Assembly (NCBI RefSeq): GCF_052030545.1
Contig: NZ_JBPDIH010000003.1
Location: 372,001 to 436,000 of the forward strand
From: CANMXU01 sp052030545
GTDB taxonomy: Bacteria > Pseudomonadota > Gammaproteobacteria > Enterobacterales > Alteromonadaceae
Direction of reading: 5' to 3'
DNA length: 64,000 bases
The position numbers were made by a program, and so were the translations under genes. The notes beneath the pieces were generated by a model, which was not told the origin of the DNA, did not search any database, and was given only the letters and a program-made list of their open reading frames with translations. Numbering within the stretch: position 1 is the stretch's first letter; every line of letters starts with the position of its first letter. Positions 24,943 through 33,593 of this stretch are shown piece after piece.

Positions 24943-25878
24943 TTACAGATTGCTTAACGCAGCCAGCACATGTTGCAAATTTTGTTTATCTTCCATTTCT
25001 AACCAACGAAGATTTGGCCAACTTCTTAGCCAAGTTAATTGACGTTTTGCCAACTGTCGAGTTGCGCAAACGCCTCTAAATACCATTTCATTGTGATCTA
25101 TTTCACCGTCTAAATATTGCCACATCTGACGATAACCCACACAGCGAATAGAGGGTAAATCAGCATGTAAATCAGAACGTTGTTTTAGGTTCACAACTTC
25201 TTGCTCAAACCCTTGCTCAATCATTTGATCAAATCTAAGCGCAATGCGCTCATGCAAGGTCGACCGCTCCTTCGGAGCGATAGCAAATTGTAAAACATCT
25301 CCTTCGACTCTATCACCTTTTATTTCAGTTAATTGTGACAAAGTGTGTCCACTTATTTGGAAGACTTCTAATGCTCGGGTCAACCGCTGTGGATCATTTT
25401 GATGTATGCGCTGCGCCGACTGCGGATCTATCTTAGCTAACTGCTGGTGCATATATTCCCAGCCATGTTGCTCAGCTTGCTCTGCAATACTTGCGCGAAT
25501 CGTTTTATCAGCAGCAGGCAGTGGTGAGATGCCATCAATCAAGCTTTTAAAATACATCATCGTGCCACCGACCAATACCGGAATACGGTTTTGAGCACGA
25601 ATATCAGCAATCTCTTTTAGTGCATCAGCACAAAAATCTGCAGCTGAATAACTTTCAGTAGCATCTTTTATATTTATCAATCGGTGCGGATATTGTGCTT
25701 GTTCAGCCAATGTTGGCTTAGCAGTACCAATATCCATATCGCGATACACTAATGCAGAATCAACACTAATAATGTCGCAGGGTAAGTTATCAAACAATTC
25801 CATTGCCAGCGCAGTTTTGCCCGAGGCTGTTGGCCCCATTAAACAAATTACCGGCGGCTGAGAGTGCGTTGATAACAT
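24943..25878 (-). CDS. miaA: MiaA, tRNA dimethylallyltransferase
   Basis: This 311-residue enzyme transfers a dimethylallyl group to A37 of tRNAs reading UNN codons. The P-loop GPTASGKT is at 15-22, followed by DSALVYRDMDIGTAKP and the tRNA-binding RCVGYRQMWQYL. It starts 24 bases after mutL; the order mutL-miaA-hfq is conserved. Confidence 0.98.
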   Translation of the reverse strand: MLSTHSQPPVICLMGPTASGKTALAMELFDNLPCDIISVDSALVYRDMDIGTAKPTLAEQAQYPHRLINIKDATESYSAADFCADALKEIADIRAQNRIPVLVGGTMMYFKSLIDGISPLPAADKTIRASIAEQAEQHGWEYMHQQLAKIDPQSAQRIHQNDPQRLTRALEVFQISGHTLSQLTEIKGDRVEGDVLQFAIAPKERSTLHERIALRFDQMIEQGFEQEVVNLKQRSDLHADLPSIRCVGYRQMWQYLDGEIDHNEMVFRGVCATRQLAKRQLTWLRSWPNLRWLEMEDKQNLQHVLAALSNL

Positions 25879-25902
25879 AATTTTCTAAAACCCGCGCCTG
25901 TA

Positions 25903-27810
25903 TTAAAGGTTAGTTAACTGATGTATCTCTGATGTAAGGTCGATGGCAACAGAATTCAAGAGTAATTGTTCTACTAATTGCTCACTAAATAAAGATTGTG
26001 CCTGCAATAACAGTTTATTGGCCAATTCTTGATTAAATTGTGCAGTAGTCATCAACGCTGCGATTGCTTGTTGCCAATCTTGCTCAGTCAAACTTACTTG
26101 CTCATCTTTGAGTGACAGCTGATGGTAAAGTTCAATGATACTGGCATGAATATCTTTATCGCGCAGCACTGCAGGAAACTGACGAATTTGAATACTGCTG
26201 CTCGACAGCACCTTAAATACGACACCACATTTACTCAGTGTTTCGCTTTGCTGATTGAAAAAACTAAGCTGCTCATTAGTCACCTTGATTTTTATTGGCA
26301 ATAGTAACGGCTGACTGACCAAACCTTGTTGCCACTGCTGCTGCAAAAACAAGGCATTGCAACTTTGTTCTAACTGAGCAAGCGCTAACAATCGTAATTC
26401 ATCACCTATTGGCACTGCCATATAAGATGGCGCAATAAAGCTGCCAAAATTTTTCGTCACTTTTAATGGCTGAGCGTTTAACTGATTTTTATCGGGTGCT
26501 TGCTGTGCAAGTGGCTGTTTTTGTTCAACACATTGCGTGGCGGTATCGCCATTAACCGCGGCAGGGTCGACAACGGGCGTCATCAAGTCTTGATAGGCAC
26601 TTGCCGCACGCTCATTAATTTTATGAGAGTAATGCGAGCTAGACGGCGCATATTGACCAGAATTATTCTGGCGACTCTGCAGCGGTTTGATATAACTTGG
26701 CTGCTGATAAGAGTCTTGTGGCTTTGGCGCAAAAACAGCTGGGTTTTGCTGATATGAACTTAGCGAAGATTCATTTTGTTCTTCGCCTTCAATTGCTGGC
26801 GTTTCAATATTAAGTGACGATTGCAGCGCTTTATCACAGACCGAAAAAATAAAGTCATGGACATACCTGCCTTGATGAAACCTAACTTCGTGTTTTGCTG
26901 GATGCACATTTACATCAACATCATGAAAATCGAGTTCAAGGAATAATACAAAGGCCGGGTAAGTGTCGCGCGGCAATAAGTCGGCATACGCTTGGCGGAT
27001 CGCATGGTTAATTAACTTATCACGCATCATGCGACCATTAACGTAACTGTAGCAAAGGTCGTTTTGATTACGATAAAAACTGGCCGCCGCCAACCAGCCA
27101 GATAAGTGTAAATTATCATGTTGGCAATCAACTTCTATTGCGTTGTCGATAAAGCGTTGACCACATATTTGTGCAATGCGTTTGCTGTATTGGCTTTTAT
27201 CTTTGGCAGCGCGATATTGGCGTACCAGTTTATGGTTGTGATTTAAGACAAAAGTCACATCAAAACGCGCTAACGCAATGCGCTTGATCACTTCTTCAAT
27301 ATGGCTAAATTCGGTTTTTTCGGTACGCAGAAATTTTTTCCGTGCAGGCGTATTAAAAAACAAATCTTCAACGTCTATAGTGGTGCCGTTAGGGTGAGCG
27401 GCCGGTTGCACAACCACTTGCATGTCGCGCCCTTCGGCAAACGCTTGCCACGCATTTTCTTGAACTGCAGGTTTAGAGGTTAAGGTTAATCGCGCCACCG
27501 AGCTAATACTCGCCAGCGCTTCACCACGAAAACCTAACGAGCTGATCGCTTCTAAATCATTTAGGTCTTTAATTTTACTGGTTGCGTGTCGACTTAAAGC
27601 TAAGGTTAATTCGTCTTTTGCAATGCCGCTGCCATTATCGATAATGCGAATACGTTTAGCACCGCCTTTTTCGATATCAATTTGAATATGCGTTGCGCCA
27701 GCATCTAAGCTATTTTCAACTAATTCTTTAATAACAGAAGCGGGGCGTTCAACCACTTCACCTGCCGCAATTTGGTTAGCAAGACGGGCAGGTAATATTT
27801 CAATGCTCAT
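25903..27810 (-). CDS. mutL: MutL, DNA mismatch repair ATPase
   Basis: This 635-residue GHKL ATPase links MutS to strand incision. The N-terminal motifs ELVENSLDAGA, IIDNGSGI, RHATSKI and GFRGEAL lie within the first 105 residues. A low-complexity Gln/Ser-rich linker spans about 340-440 and a C-terminal dimerisation domain ends the protein. The endonuclease motif DQHA is not visible, as expected for MutL of organisms with methyl-directed repair (MutH type). Confidence 0.97.
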   Translation of the reverse strand: MSIEILPARLANQIAAGEVVERPASVIKELVENSLDAGATHIQIDIEKGGAKRIRIIDNGSGIAKDELTLALSRHATSKIKDLNDLEAISSLGFRGEALASISSVARLTLTSKPAVQENAWQAFAEGRDMQVVVQPAAHPNGTTIDVEDLFFNTPARKKFLRTEKTEFSHIEEVIKRIALARFDVTFVLNHNHKLVRQYRAAKDKSQYSKRIAQICGQRFIDNAIEVDCQHDNLHLSGWLAAASFYRNQNDLCYSYVNGRMMRDKLINHAIRQAYADLLPRDTYPAFVLFLELDFHDVDVNVHPAKHEVRFHQGRYVHDFIFSVCDKALQSSLNIETPAIEGEEQNESSLSSYQQNPAVFAPKPQDSYQQPSYIKPLQSRQNNSGQYAPSSSHYSHKINERAASAYQDLMTPVVDPAAVNGDTATQCVEQKQPLAQQAPDKNQLNAQPLKVTKNFGSFIAPSYMAVPIGDELRLLALAQLEQSCNALFLQQQWQQGLVSQPLLLPIKIKVTNEQLSFFNQQSETLSKCGVVFKVLSSSSIQIRQFPAVLRDKDIHASIIELYHQLSLKDEQVSLTEQDWQQAIAALMTTAQFNQELANKLLLQAQSLFSEQLVEQLLLNSVAIDLTSEIHQLTNL

Positions 27811-27845
27811 AATATGGCTTTTGGCTGATTAACAAAAAGCTGGCC

Positions 27846-29162
27846 TTAGCCAGCACGAGGAATTTTTAAGGTTTGTCCAATACGAACGACATTCGAGGTA
27901 AGGTTATTAGCCGACTTTATTTGGCTAACAGAGACTTTATAACGCTGAGCAACCACCGACAGTGACTCGCCACTGACCACTTTATGTTTGCGATAACCAA
28001 TAGAGGCAAAATAAGTGCCCATTAACGGACGCTCTAAAAAGTAGCTTTTCACGCCAGAATAAATAGCATTGGCTAATTTTTGTTGATGCGTACTCGAATT
28101 TAAATTGCGCTCTTCGTTATGGTTAGAAATAAAACCCGTTTCAACCAATATTGACGGAATATCTGACGATTTTAATACGCCAAAATTACCATGCTGCGGC
28201 TCTTTTTTATGCATTTTGGTGATGCGGCGTAACTGGCTAATAACATTGCTTGCCATGGTCATACTTGTTTCAAGCGAATGCTCTTTGTTCATATCCGCGA
28301 GCGTGATAGCTAAATTATCGTCTTGAGTGTTTTTAATAACACCACCGCCACCACCAAGTAACTCTGAGTTTTTCTCACGATTACGCAACCATTTTGCCAT
28401 TTCTGACTCAACTCTGCGGTTTGATACCACCCAAACCGAAGCGCCACTTGGCTGAGGTGTGCGAAATGCATCAGCATGAATAGAGACTAAAAAATCCACT
28501 TGTTTTTGTCGTGCAATTTCACTGCGACGGCCAACTGGAATGTAATAATCGCCAGTGCGGATCAACACCGCTTTCATGCCTTTTTCGCTATCAATCAGTT
28601 TCTTCAAACGCTTAGCAATAGCTAAAGTGACTCGTTTTTCGTATGTACCTTTACCACCAATAGAGCCGGGATCTTCACCACCATGCCCCGCATCAATGCC
28701 AATCACAATATCGCGCAAATTGTTTTTAGGTGTTGCTTTGGCAATAACCGGGCGGTTTTTGTCATAAAGATCAACCACCAATCGGTTGCCATATTGCCCG
28801 GCGGGGGCAAGAGGGAAAACAGCCACTTGAAATGACGTCGCTAAGTCGAGTACCACACGCGTGGTGCCTTTCGACTTAGAGGTGCTGGTTCGAATTTTAG
28901 CGATACGCTTGTCATTTTTTGCCAGTTGCGACAGCTGCGTAGCATTTCGACTGTTTTTAAAGTCGATCACTAAACGCTCTGGATTATTTAACGAAAAGTA
29001 TTTGTAATCAGGCTTTTGCTTTAAATCAAACACTACGCGGGTATTTTCAGGTGCAGGCCAAACACGAATACTATCAATAGAGTTCGCGGCATGTGCAGCA
29101 AAGCTGAAACTAACCAGTAAAAACCCTAACAATGTAAATCGTGCAAAAAAACCAGCAAACAT
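27846..29162 (-). CDS. amiB: AmiB-type N-acetylmuramoyl-L-alanine amidase
   Basis: This 438-residue periplasmic amidase splits septal peptidoglycan during division. A signal peptide ending FAAHA is followed by an AMIN domain at about 28-135, a zinc amidase_3 domain at 150-375 (IVIGIDAGHGGEDPG, VSIHADAF, ILVETGFISN) and a single C-terminal LysM repeat (HKVVSGESLSVVAQRY ... GQTLKIPR). It lies 7 bases after tsaE and before mutL, as in E. coli. Confidence 0.95.
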   Translation of the reverse strand: MFAGFFARFTLLGFLLVSFSFAAHAANSIDSIRVWPAPENTRVVFDLKQKPDYKYFSLNNPERLVIDFKNSRNATQLSQLAKNDKRIAKIRTSTSKSKGTTRVVLDLATSFQVAVFPLAPAGQYGNRLVVDLYDKNRPVIAKATPKNNLRDIVIGIDAGHGGEDPGSIGGKGTYEKRVTLAIAKRLKKLIDSEKGMKAVLIRTGDYYIPVGRRSEIARQKQVDFLVSIHADAFRTPQPSGASVWVVSNRRVESEMAKWLRNREKNSELLGGGGGVIKNTQDDNLAITLADMNKEHSLETSMTMASNVISQLRRITKMHKKEPQHGNFGVLKSSDIPSILVETGFISNHNEERNLNSSTHQQKLANAIYSGVKSYFLERPLMGTYFASIGYRKHKVVSGESLSVVAQRYKVSVSQIKSANNLTSNVVRIGQTLKIPRAG

Positions 29163-29169
29163 GAATAAA

Positions 29170-29655
29170 TTAACCTTTTACTACGTGTGATAATGCCAAC
29201 AAAATTTGTTCACCTAACACCGACTCAGCAAGTAAGTGAATAGTTCTTTGTTGTTCTTTATAGGCTATGTTAATAGTAAGATCAGCATTAGCCAAGAGTC
29301 CAGTACCTTTTTCCGGCCATTCAATAAAACAACAACTGCGATCATCGAAATAATCGCGAATGCCCATATACTCTAATTCTTCAGGATCAGCTAAGCGATA
29401 TAAATCAAAATGAAATACGCGCCACTGCCCTAAATCGTAGGGCTCAACTAAGGTATAAGTTGGGCTTTTAACATGTCCAGTATGGCCCATACCTTGAACA
29501 AAACCGCGACTTAAAGTGGTTTTCCCCGCGCCTAAATCACCGTTTAGGTAAACCACCATTCCTTGTTTTATTTGATGTTTAATCACATCAGCTAATGCGC
29601 TACCAATACTTACTGTTGCGGCTTCATCAGCCAAAAAATAATCAAGCTCTTTCAT
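29170..29655 (-). CDS. tsaE: TsaE, tRNA threonylcarbamoyladenosine ATPase
   Basis: This 161-residue ATPase works with TsaB and TsaD to make t6A37 in tRNA. Walker A GDLGAGKTT is at 39-47, then SPTYTLVEPY and FHFDLYRLADPEELEYMGIRDY, all family signatures. Its start codon directly follows the nnr stop codon, indicating translational coupling. Confidence 0.97.
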   Translation of the reverse strand: MKELDYFLADEAATVSIGSALADVIKHQIKQGMVVYLNGDLGAGKTTLSRGFVQGMGHTGHVKSPTYTLVEPYDLGQWRVFHFDLYRLADPEELEYMGIRDYFDDRSCCFIEWPEKGTGLLANADLTINIAYKEQQRTIHLLAESVLGEQILLALSHVVKG

Positions 29656-31182
29656 TTATTCGTTACTGTCTCTGTTGACTAACTGTTGCAATGGCAAAAA
29701 TAAATCGCTGGCTAATATGCCTCGCGAACCATTTTGCTTAGCAATTATATCTGCCGCTTGCCCATGAATAAACACAGCTAAGCGTGCGGCAGCATAGATA
29801 TTCGGCATTTGCACTATCAAAGCCGCTATTATGCCTGATAATACATCCCCCATGCCACCCGAAGCCATACCTGAATTACCACTGGTATTTATCCAAACCG
29901 ATTTTCCATCAGAAATTAAACTGCCGGCACCTTTTAAAATACAGATCCCACCATACTGCGACGCAATTTTTTTCACCGCGCCAAAACGGTCTTGCTCGAT
30001 GGTTTCAATATCACAACCAAGTAGCTTTGCCGCCTCTCCCGGGTGTGGCGTTAATACCCAGTTATCTTTTTTATATTGAGCTTTGCTTAATAATACTAAC
30101 GCATCAGCGTCAACCACTAACGGCTGAGTTAAACTCATTGCCAAATTAAAATGTGCTAATGCCCAAGCATCTTGCCCAAGCCCTGGGCCAATAATTAGTG
30201 CTTTAGCTTTTGCTAAGCGTGGAAATAACAGTAATTGCTCAGCATTGCTTGGCGCTAACATTAATTCAGGCCGTCCAGCGATCACTAAACCGTGATTGTC
30301 AGCATGGCAGGCGACGGAAACTAACGATGCCCCACAGCGCAGTGCAGCTTCTGCCGACATACGTATCGCACCCGGCATGCCATTATTTGAACCAATAGCA
30401 ATCAATAAACCAATATCGCCTTTATGTGCACTTACTTTACGCGGAGCTAGTTTAGGTAAATTGTACTCGGTTTGCACCTCGGCACTTGCTATAACGCTTT
30501 GAGCAAATCGCTGCCCTAAATGTAAGTCGGCTAAAACTAATTTACCAACATGGTTTGGCGCTTGGCCTGTAAGTAAGCCTTTTTTGGTGGCGATAAAGCT
30601 CACCGTGACATTTGCCTGTACGGCGACACTGTCAACATGCCCTGTATTTGCACACAAACCAGACGGCACATCGATACTGAATTTTTTCGCAACGTTAGCA
30701 TTTATTTTTTCAATCAGCTGCTGCATAGGCTCAGCTAATACACCACTAAAACCAATGCCAAAAATACTATCGACAATCACCTCGGTTTTCGTATTTTCAA
30801 TAAAATGTAAACACGAAGAAATATTGGGATGGAAACTAATATCAACACCGGCTTGTTTGGCGAGTTTTAACGCGGTTGATGCATCACCGACAATGGCTTC
30901 TTTTTCAGCAAGTACAAATACGGTTACTTTCAAGCCAGCATGCTGTGCTAAGCGCGCTAAAATATAACCATCGCCGCCATTATTGCCCTTGCCGCAAATA
31001 ACGATTATTTTGCGAAGCGATGCAAACTCTTGCTGCAAGACTGAAAATGCAGCAGCGCCAGCATGCTCCATCAAATCATACATACGAATGTCTTGTTGCT
31101 GCGCAACTTGTGCCTCATTTTGCTGAACTTGCTTAGCGTCAAAAGCAGGCTGTGGTAAACTCGCTAAAAATGTCACCGTCAT
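29656..31182 (-). CDS. nnr: Bifunctional NAD(P)H-hydrate epimerase / ADP-dependent dehydratase
   Basis: This 508-residue fusion repairs damaged NADHX and NADPHX. The N-terminal YjeF_N epimerase half includes GKGNNGGDGYILAR (about 64-77) and a DSIFGIGFSG loop. The C-terminal dehydratase half carries LIIGPGLGQDAW, VLTPHPGEAAKLLG and NSGMASGGMGDVLSGIIAA. It is the first gene of the leftward cluster. Its start is only 11 bases from the preferred start of the divergent queG. Confidence 0.96.
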   Translation of the reverse strand: MTVTFLASLPQPAFDAKQVQQNEAQVAQQQDIRMYDLMEHAGAAAFSVLQQEFASLRKIIVICGKGNNGGDGYILARLAQHAGLKVTVFVLAEKEAIVGDASTALKLAKQAGVDISFHPNISSCLHFIENTKTEVIVDSIFGIGFSGVLAEPMQQLIEKINANVAKKFSIDVPSGLCANTGHVDSVAVQANVTVSFIATKKGLLTGQAPNHVGKLVLADLHLGQRFAQSVIASAEVQTEYNLPKLAPRKVSAHKGDIGLLIAIGSNNGMPGAIRMSAEAALRCGASLVSVACHADNHGLVIAGRPELMLAPSNAEQLLLFPRLAKAKALIIGPGLGQDAWALAHFNLAMSLTQPLVVDADALVLLSKAQYKKDNWVLTPHPGEAAKLLGCDIETIEQDRFGAVKKIASQYGGICILKGAGSLISDGKSVWINTSGNSGMASGGMGDVLSGIIAALIVQMPNIYAAARLAVFIHGQAADIIAKQNGSRGILASDLFLPLQQLVNRDSNE

Positions 31183-31193
31183 GCAAATATTCC

Positions 31194-32357
31194 ATGGTTA
31201 AAACTCCTACTATCAACTATCTAGAATTATCAGAAAAAATCAAGTCTTGGGGACAAGAACTTGGCTTTTCTCAAGTGGGCATTTCAGATGTTGACTTATC
31301 TGCGCATGAAGCAGCGTTAGCCAGTTGGTTAGAAAAAAATTATCATGGTGATATGGATTACATGGCAAAGCACGGGTTAATGCGTGCTCGCGCCAAAGAA
31401 TTAGTAGCAGGCACCTTACGTGCCATTAGCGTGCGGTTAGATTATTTGCCCACTGATGCAAAATTTGCCAAAACCCTCAAACAACCCGAACATGCATACA
31501 TTAGTCGTTATGCCTTAGGGCGTGATTATCACAAACTCATGCGTAAGCGCTTAAAGCAACTCGGTGAAAAAATTCATCAGCATTGCCAAGACTTTAACTT
31601 CCGCCCTTTTGTTGATTCCGCGCCAATTCTTGAACGACCACTGGCTGAAAAAGCCGGTTTGGGCTGGGTAGGTAAACATTCTTTAGTGATCAACAAACAA
31701 GCCGGCTCTTGGTTTTTTCTCGGTGAATTATTAGTCGACCTACCTTTGCCTTGTGACGAAAAACCATCAAACGACTGTGGCAGCTGCGTTGCATGCATGA
31801 AAATTTGCCCAACAGGCGCCATTGTTGAACCTTACGTGGTGGATGCCCGCCGCTGTATTTCTTATTTAACCATAGAGTTACGCGATGCTATTCCACTGGA
31901 ATTTCGACCACTTATTGGCAATCGTATTTACGGTTGTGATGACTGCCAACTCATTTGCCCGTGGAATAAATTTGCCAAACTTGGTCAAGTTGACGATTTT
32001 CAAGCAAGACAAAATCTCGACAAGGTGAAACTGCTGACCTTATTTTCATGGGATGAAAATACCTTTTTAGCCAAAACAGAAGGTTCACCAATTCGCCGCA
32101 TAGGCTTTGATTGTTGGCAAAGAAATATAGCCGTTGCTTTAGGAAACGCGCCTTACAACGCCGAAATCGTTAGTGCATTAGTGCAGCAAAAACCAATTTC
32201 ATCTGACATGGTGGTTGAACATATTGATTGGGCACTCGCGCAGCAAGAAATGCGTTGCAATGCACTCGAGCAACAACAGCCGTTGTCGTTAAAAAATGAA
32301 CGCTTAACAGGACGACTGATCCGCTCGGTTGAAAAAGGCTTACCTAGGGATGCTTAA
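31194..32357 (+). CDS. queG: QueG, epoxyqueuosine reductase
   Basis: This 387-residue cobalamin and Fe-S enzyme carries out the last step of queuosine tRNA modification. Two ferredoxin-type clusters are visible: CGSCVACMKICPTGA and CDDCQLICPWN. Family motifs DSAPILERPLAEKAGLGWVGKH and FRPFVD are intact. An in-frame GTG at 31152 and an ATG at 31170 exist, but alignment of KIKSWGQELGFSQVGI with known QueG N-termini favours the ATG at 31194. The ribosome binding site is weak. Confidence 0.95.
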   Translation: MVKTPTINYLELSEKIKSWGQELGFSQVGISDVDLSAHEAALASWLEKNYHGDMDYMAKHGLMRARAKELVAGTLRAISVRLDYLPTDAKFAKTLKQPEHAYISRYALGRDYHKLMRKRLKQLGEKIHQHCQDFNFRPFVDSAPILERPLAEKAGLGWVGKHSLVINKQAGSWFFLGELLVDLPLPCDEKPSNDCGSCVACMKICPTGAIVEPYVVDARRCISYLTIELRDAIPLEFRPLIGNRIYGCDDCQLICPWNKFAKLGQVDDFQARQNLDKVKLLTLFSWDENTFLAKTEGSPIRRIGFDCWQRNIAVALGNAPYNAEIVSALVQQKPISSDMVVEHIDWALAQQEMRCNALEQQQPLSLKNERLTGRLIRSVEKGLPRDA

Positions 32358-32514
32358 TAAAGCCGCAAACAGAGCTTTACACTTTTCAACAAATTACCAG
32401 CCGAGATATCACACGACCTTTTGATTAAGGGTTATTTTTTGTGCAAAATTTATCAAGAACTTAACGGATTAAATTCTTCACATAATCACTTCTACAAGGA
32501 TAAGGAATTAGTAG

Positions 32515-33519
32515 ATGTACAAAAAAATTATAACTTTAACTACCCTCATAATGAGCGTAACGCTGTCATCTAACGCATTTGCAGCCAATAAAAAATTTGA
32601 TTTTTGTTTTAACTGTAGTGACGCTCAGTTTAAAAGCAAAGCAAAAAATATGACGCCTCGACCTTTTTCACAAGCCAATGACGAAGAAGTTGAGGAAGTA
32701 GAACCTAGCAGACACTATATCTATTTAGCCGACCCAATTAATAATACCCGTCGCAAATACTATATTGAGGTAGATAATACTAAACGCATTAATACGCGAA
32801 CCATTTCAACTATTGAAAAGAACATGTTTGATAGTGCAATAAACTATTATCATGTATCGAAACAAATTGATGAAGAGTTAAGATTTAGTCAACAAGATAT
32901 TGCCGACTACGCTCAGCAAAAATCTATCCCTAAAACGGCTTATCAGTATAAATCTGGCTCCGCAAGTGACGGACAATGCAATGATGCATATCATTATGCC
33001 ACAAGCACTGATTGTGAAGTTGTTATTAATGGTATTATTCTAGATAAGTATAACGATAGAGGCCTATGGGAAAAAATTACTGATGTTGTTGGTGCCGTAG
33101 ATCTCACCTTTAATATTGCAAATGTTAGCTCTGCTACCATTAAAGGTAACGGCTTTAACAAACAAGCAGTTTTTGATTTTGAAAATGGCTCCCGGTTAGT
33201 TATTAATTTAGATATCTCGGGAGCTGCGCCTAGAATATCTTTAGATAAACTAGCCAGTTATACCGCTAGAGGACAATCATTCCAAACATTCGAACAAGTA
33301 GTCAAAGACTTAAACAGCAATAACTTAACCGCGGTTGATGCCGACATCATTGTCGATTACTACAGCGAGCGCGGCTATTCCTGCGTAGTCAATACATCCA
33401 CTAAAGCTAGTTACCGATATAAAATATCAAAAGTCGACAATGATGGAGTTAAATACATTTATGTTGATGTTCATACTGATGTCAGCGATGAACACGATAT
33501 TGAGTGTCGCGGAAATTAG
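32515..33519 (+). CDS. Secreted protein of unknown function, Cys-containing
   Basis: I do not recognise this 334-residue protein. A clear signal peptide ends at SNAFA (about residue 23), so it is exported. The mature part opens with KKFDFCFNCSD and contains about six Cys in three spaced pairs, compatible with disulfides. An acidic stretch (DEEVEEVEPS) lies at about 57-66. The rest is mixed alpha/beta with no motif. AAGGATAAGGAA supplies a good ribosome binding site. It is monocistronic, with a strong terminator, between queG and a convergent signalling-like gene. Function is unknown. Confidence 0.7.
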   Translation: MYKKIITLTTLIMSVTLSSNAFAANKKFDFCFNCSDAQFKSKAKNMTPRPFSQANDEEVEEVEPSRHYIYLADPINNTRRKYYIEVDNTKRINTRTISTIEKNMFDSAINYYHVSKQIDEELRFSQQDIADYAQQKSIPKTAYQYKSGSASDGQCNDAYHYATSTDCEVVINGIILDKYNDRGLWEKITDVVGAVDLTFNIANVSSATIKGNGFNKQAVFDFENGSRLVINLDISGAAPRISLDKLASYTARGQSFQTFEQVVKDLNSNNLTAVDADIIVDYYSERGYSCVVNTSTKASYRYKISKVDNDGVKYIYVDVHTDVSDEHDIECRGN

Positions 33520-33536
33520 TTGATAGCTGATGTCAT

Positions 33537-33575
33537 AATACAGCTCAATATCACATAATATTGAGCTGTATTTTT
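33537..33575 (+). terminator. Strong terminator of the secreted-protein gene
   Basis: A perfect 15-bp stem (AATACAGCTCAATAT at 33537-33551 with its complement at 33558-33572) surrounds a 6-base loop and is followed by TTT. It lies between convergent genes. Confidence 0.88.
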
Positions 33576-33593
33576 AAATTCAATGAAGCAGAT

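Noticed and set aside
29784..30149. 121-codon open frame opposite nnr
   Set aside because: It lies wholly inside the well-supported nnr gene on the other strand, so it is a shadow frame.
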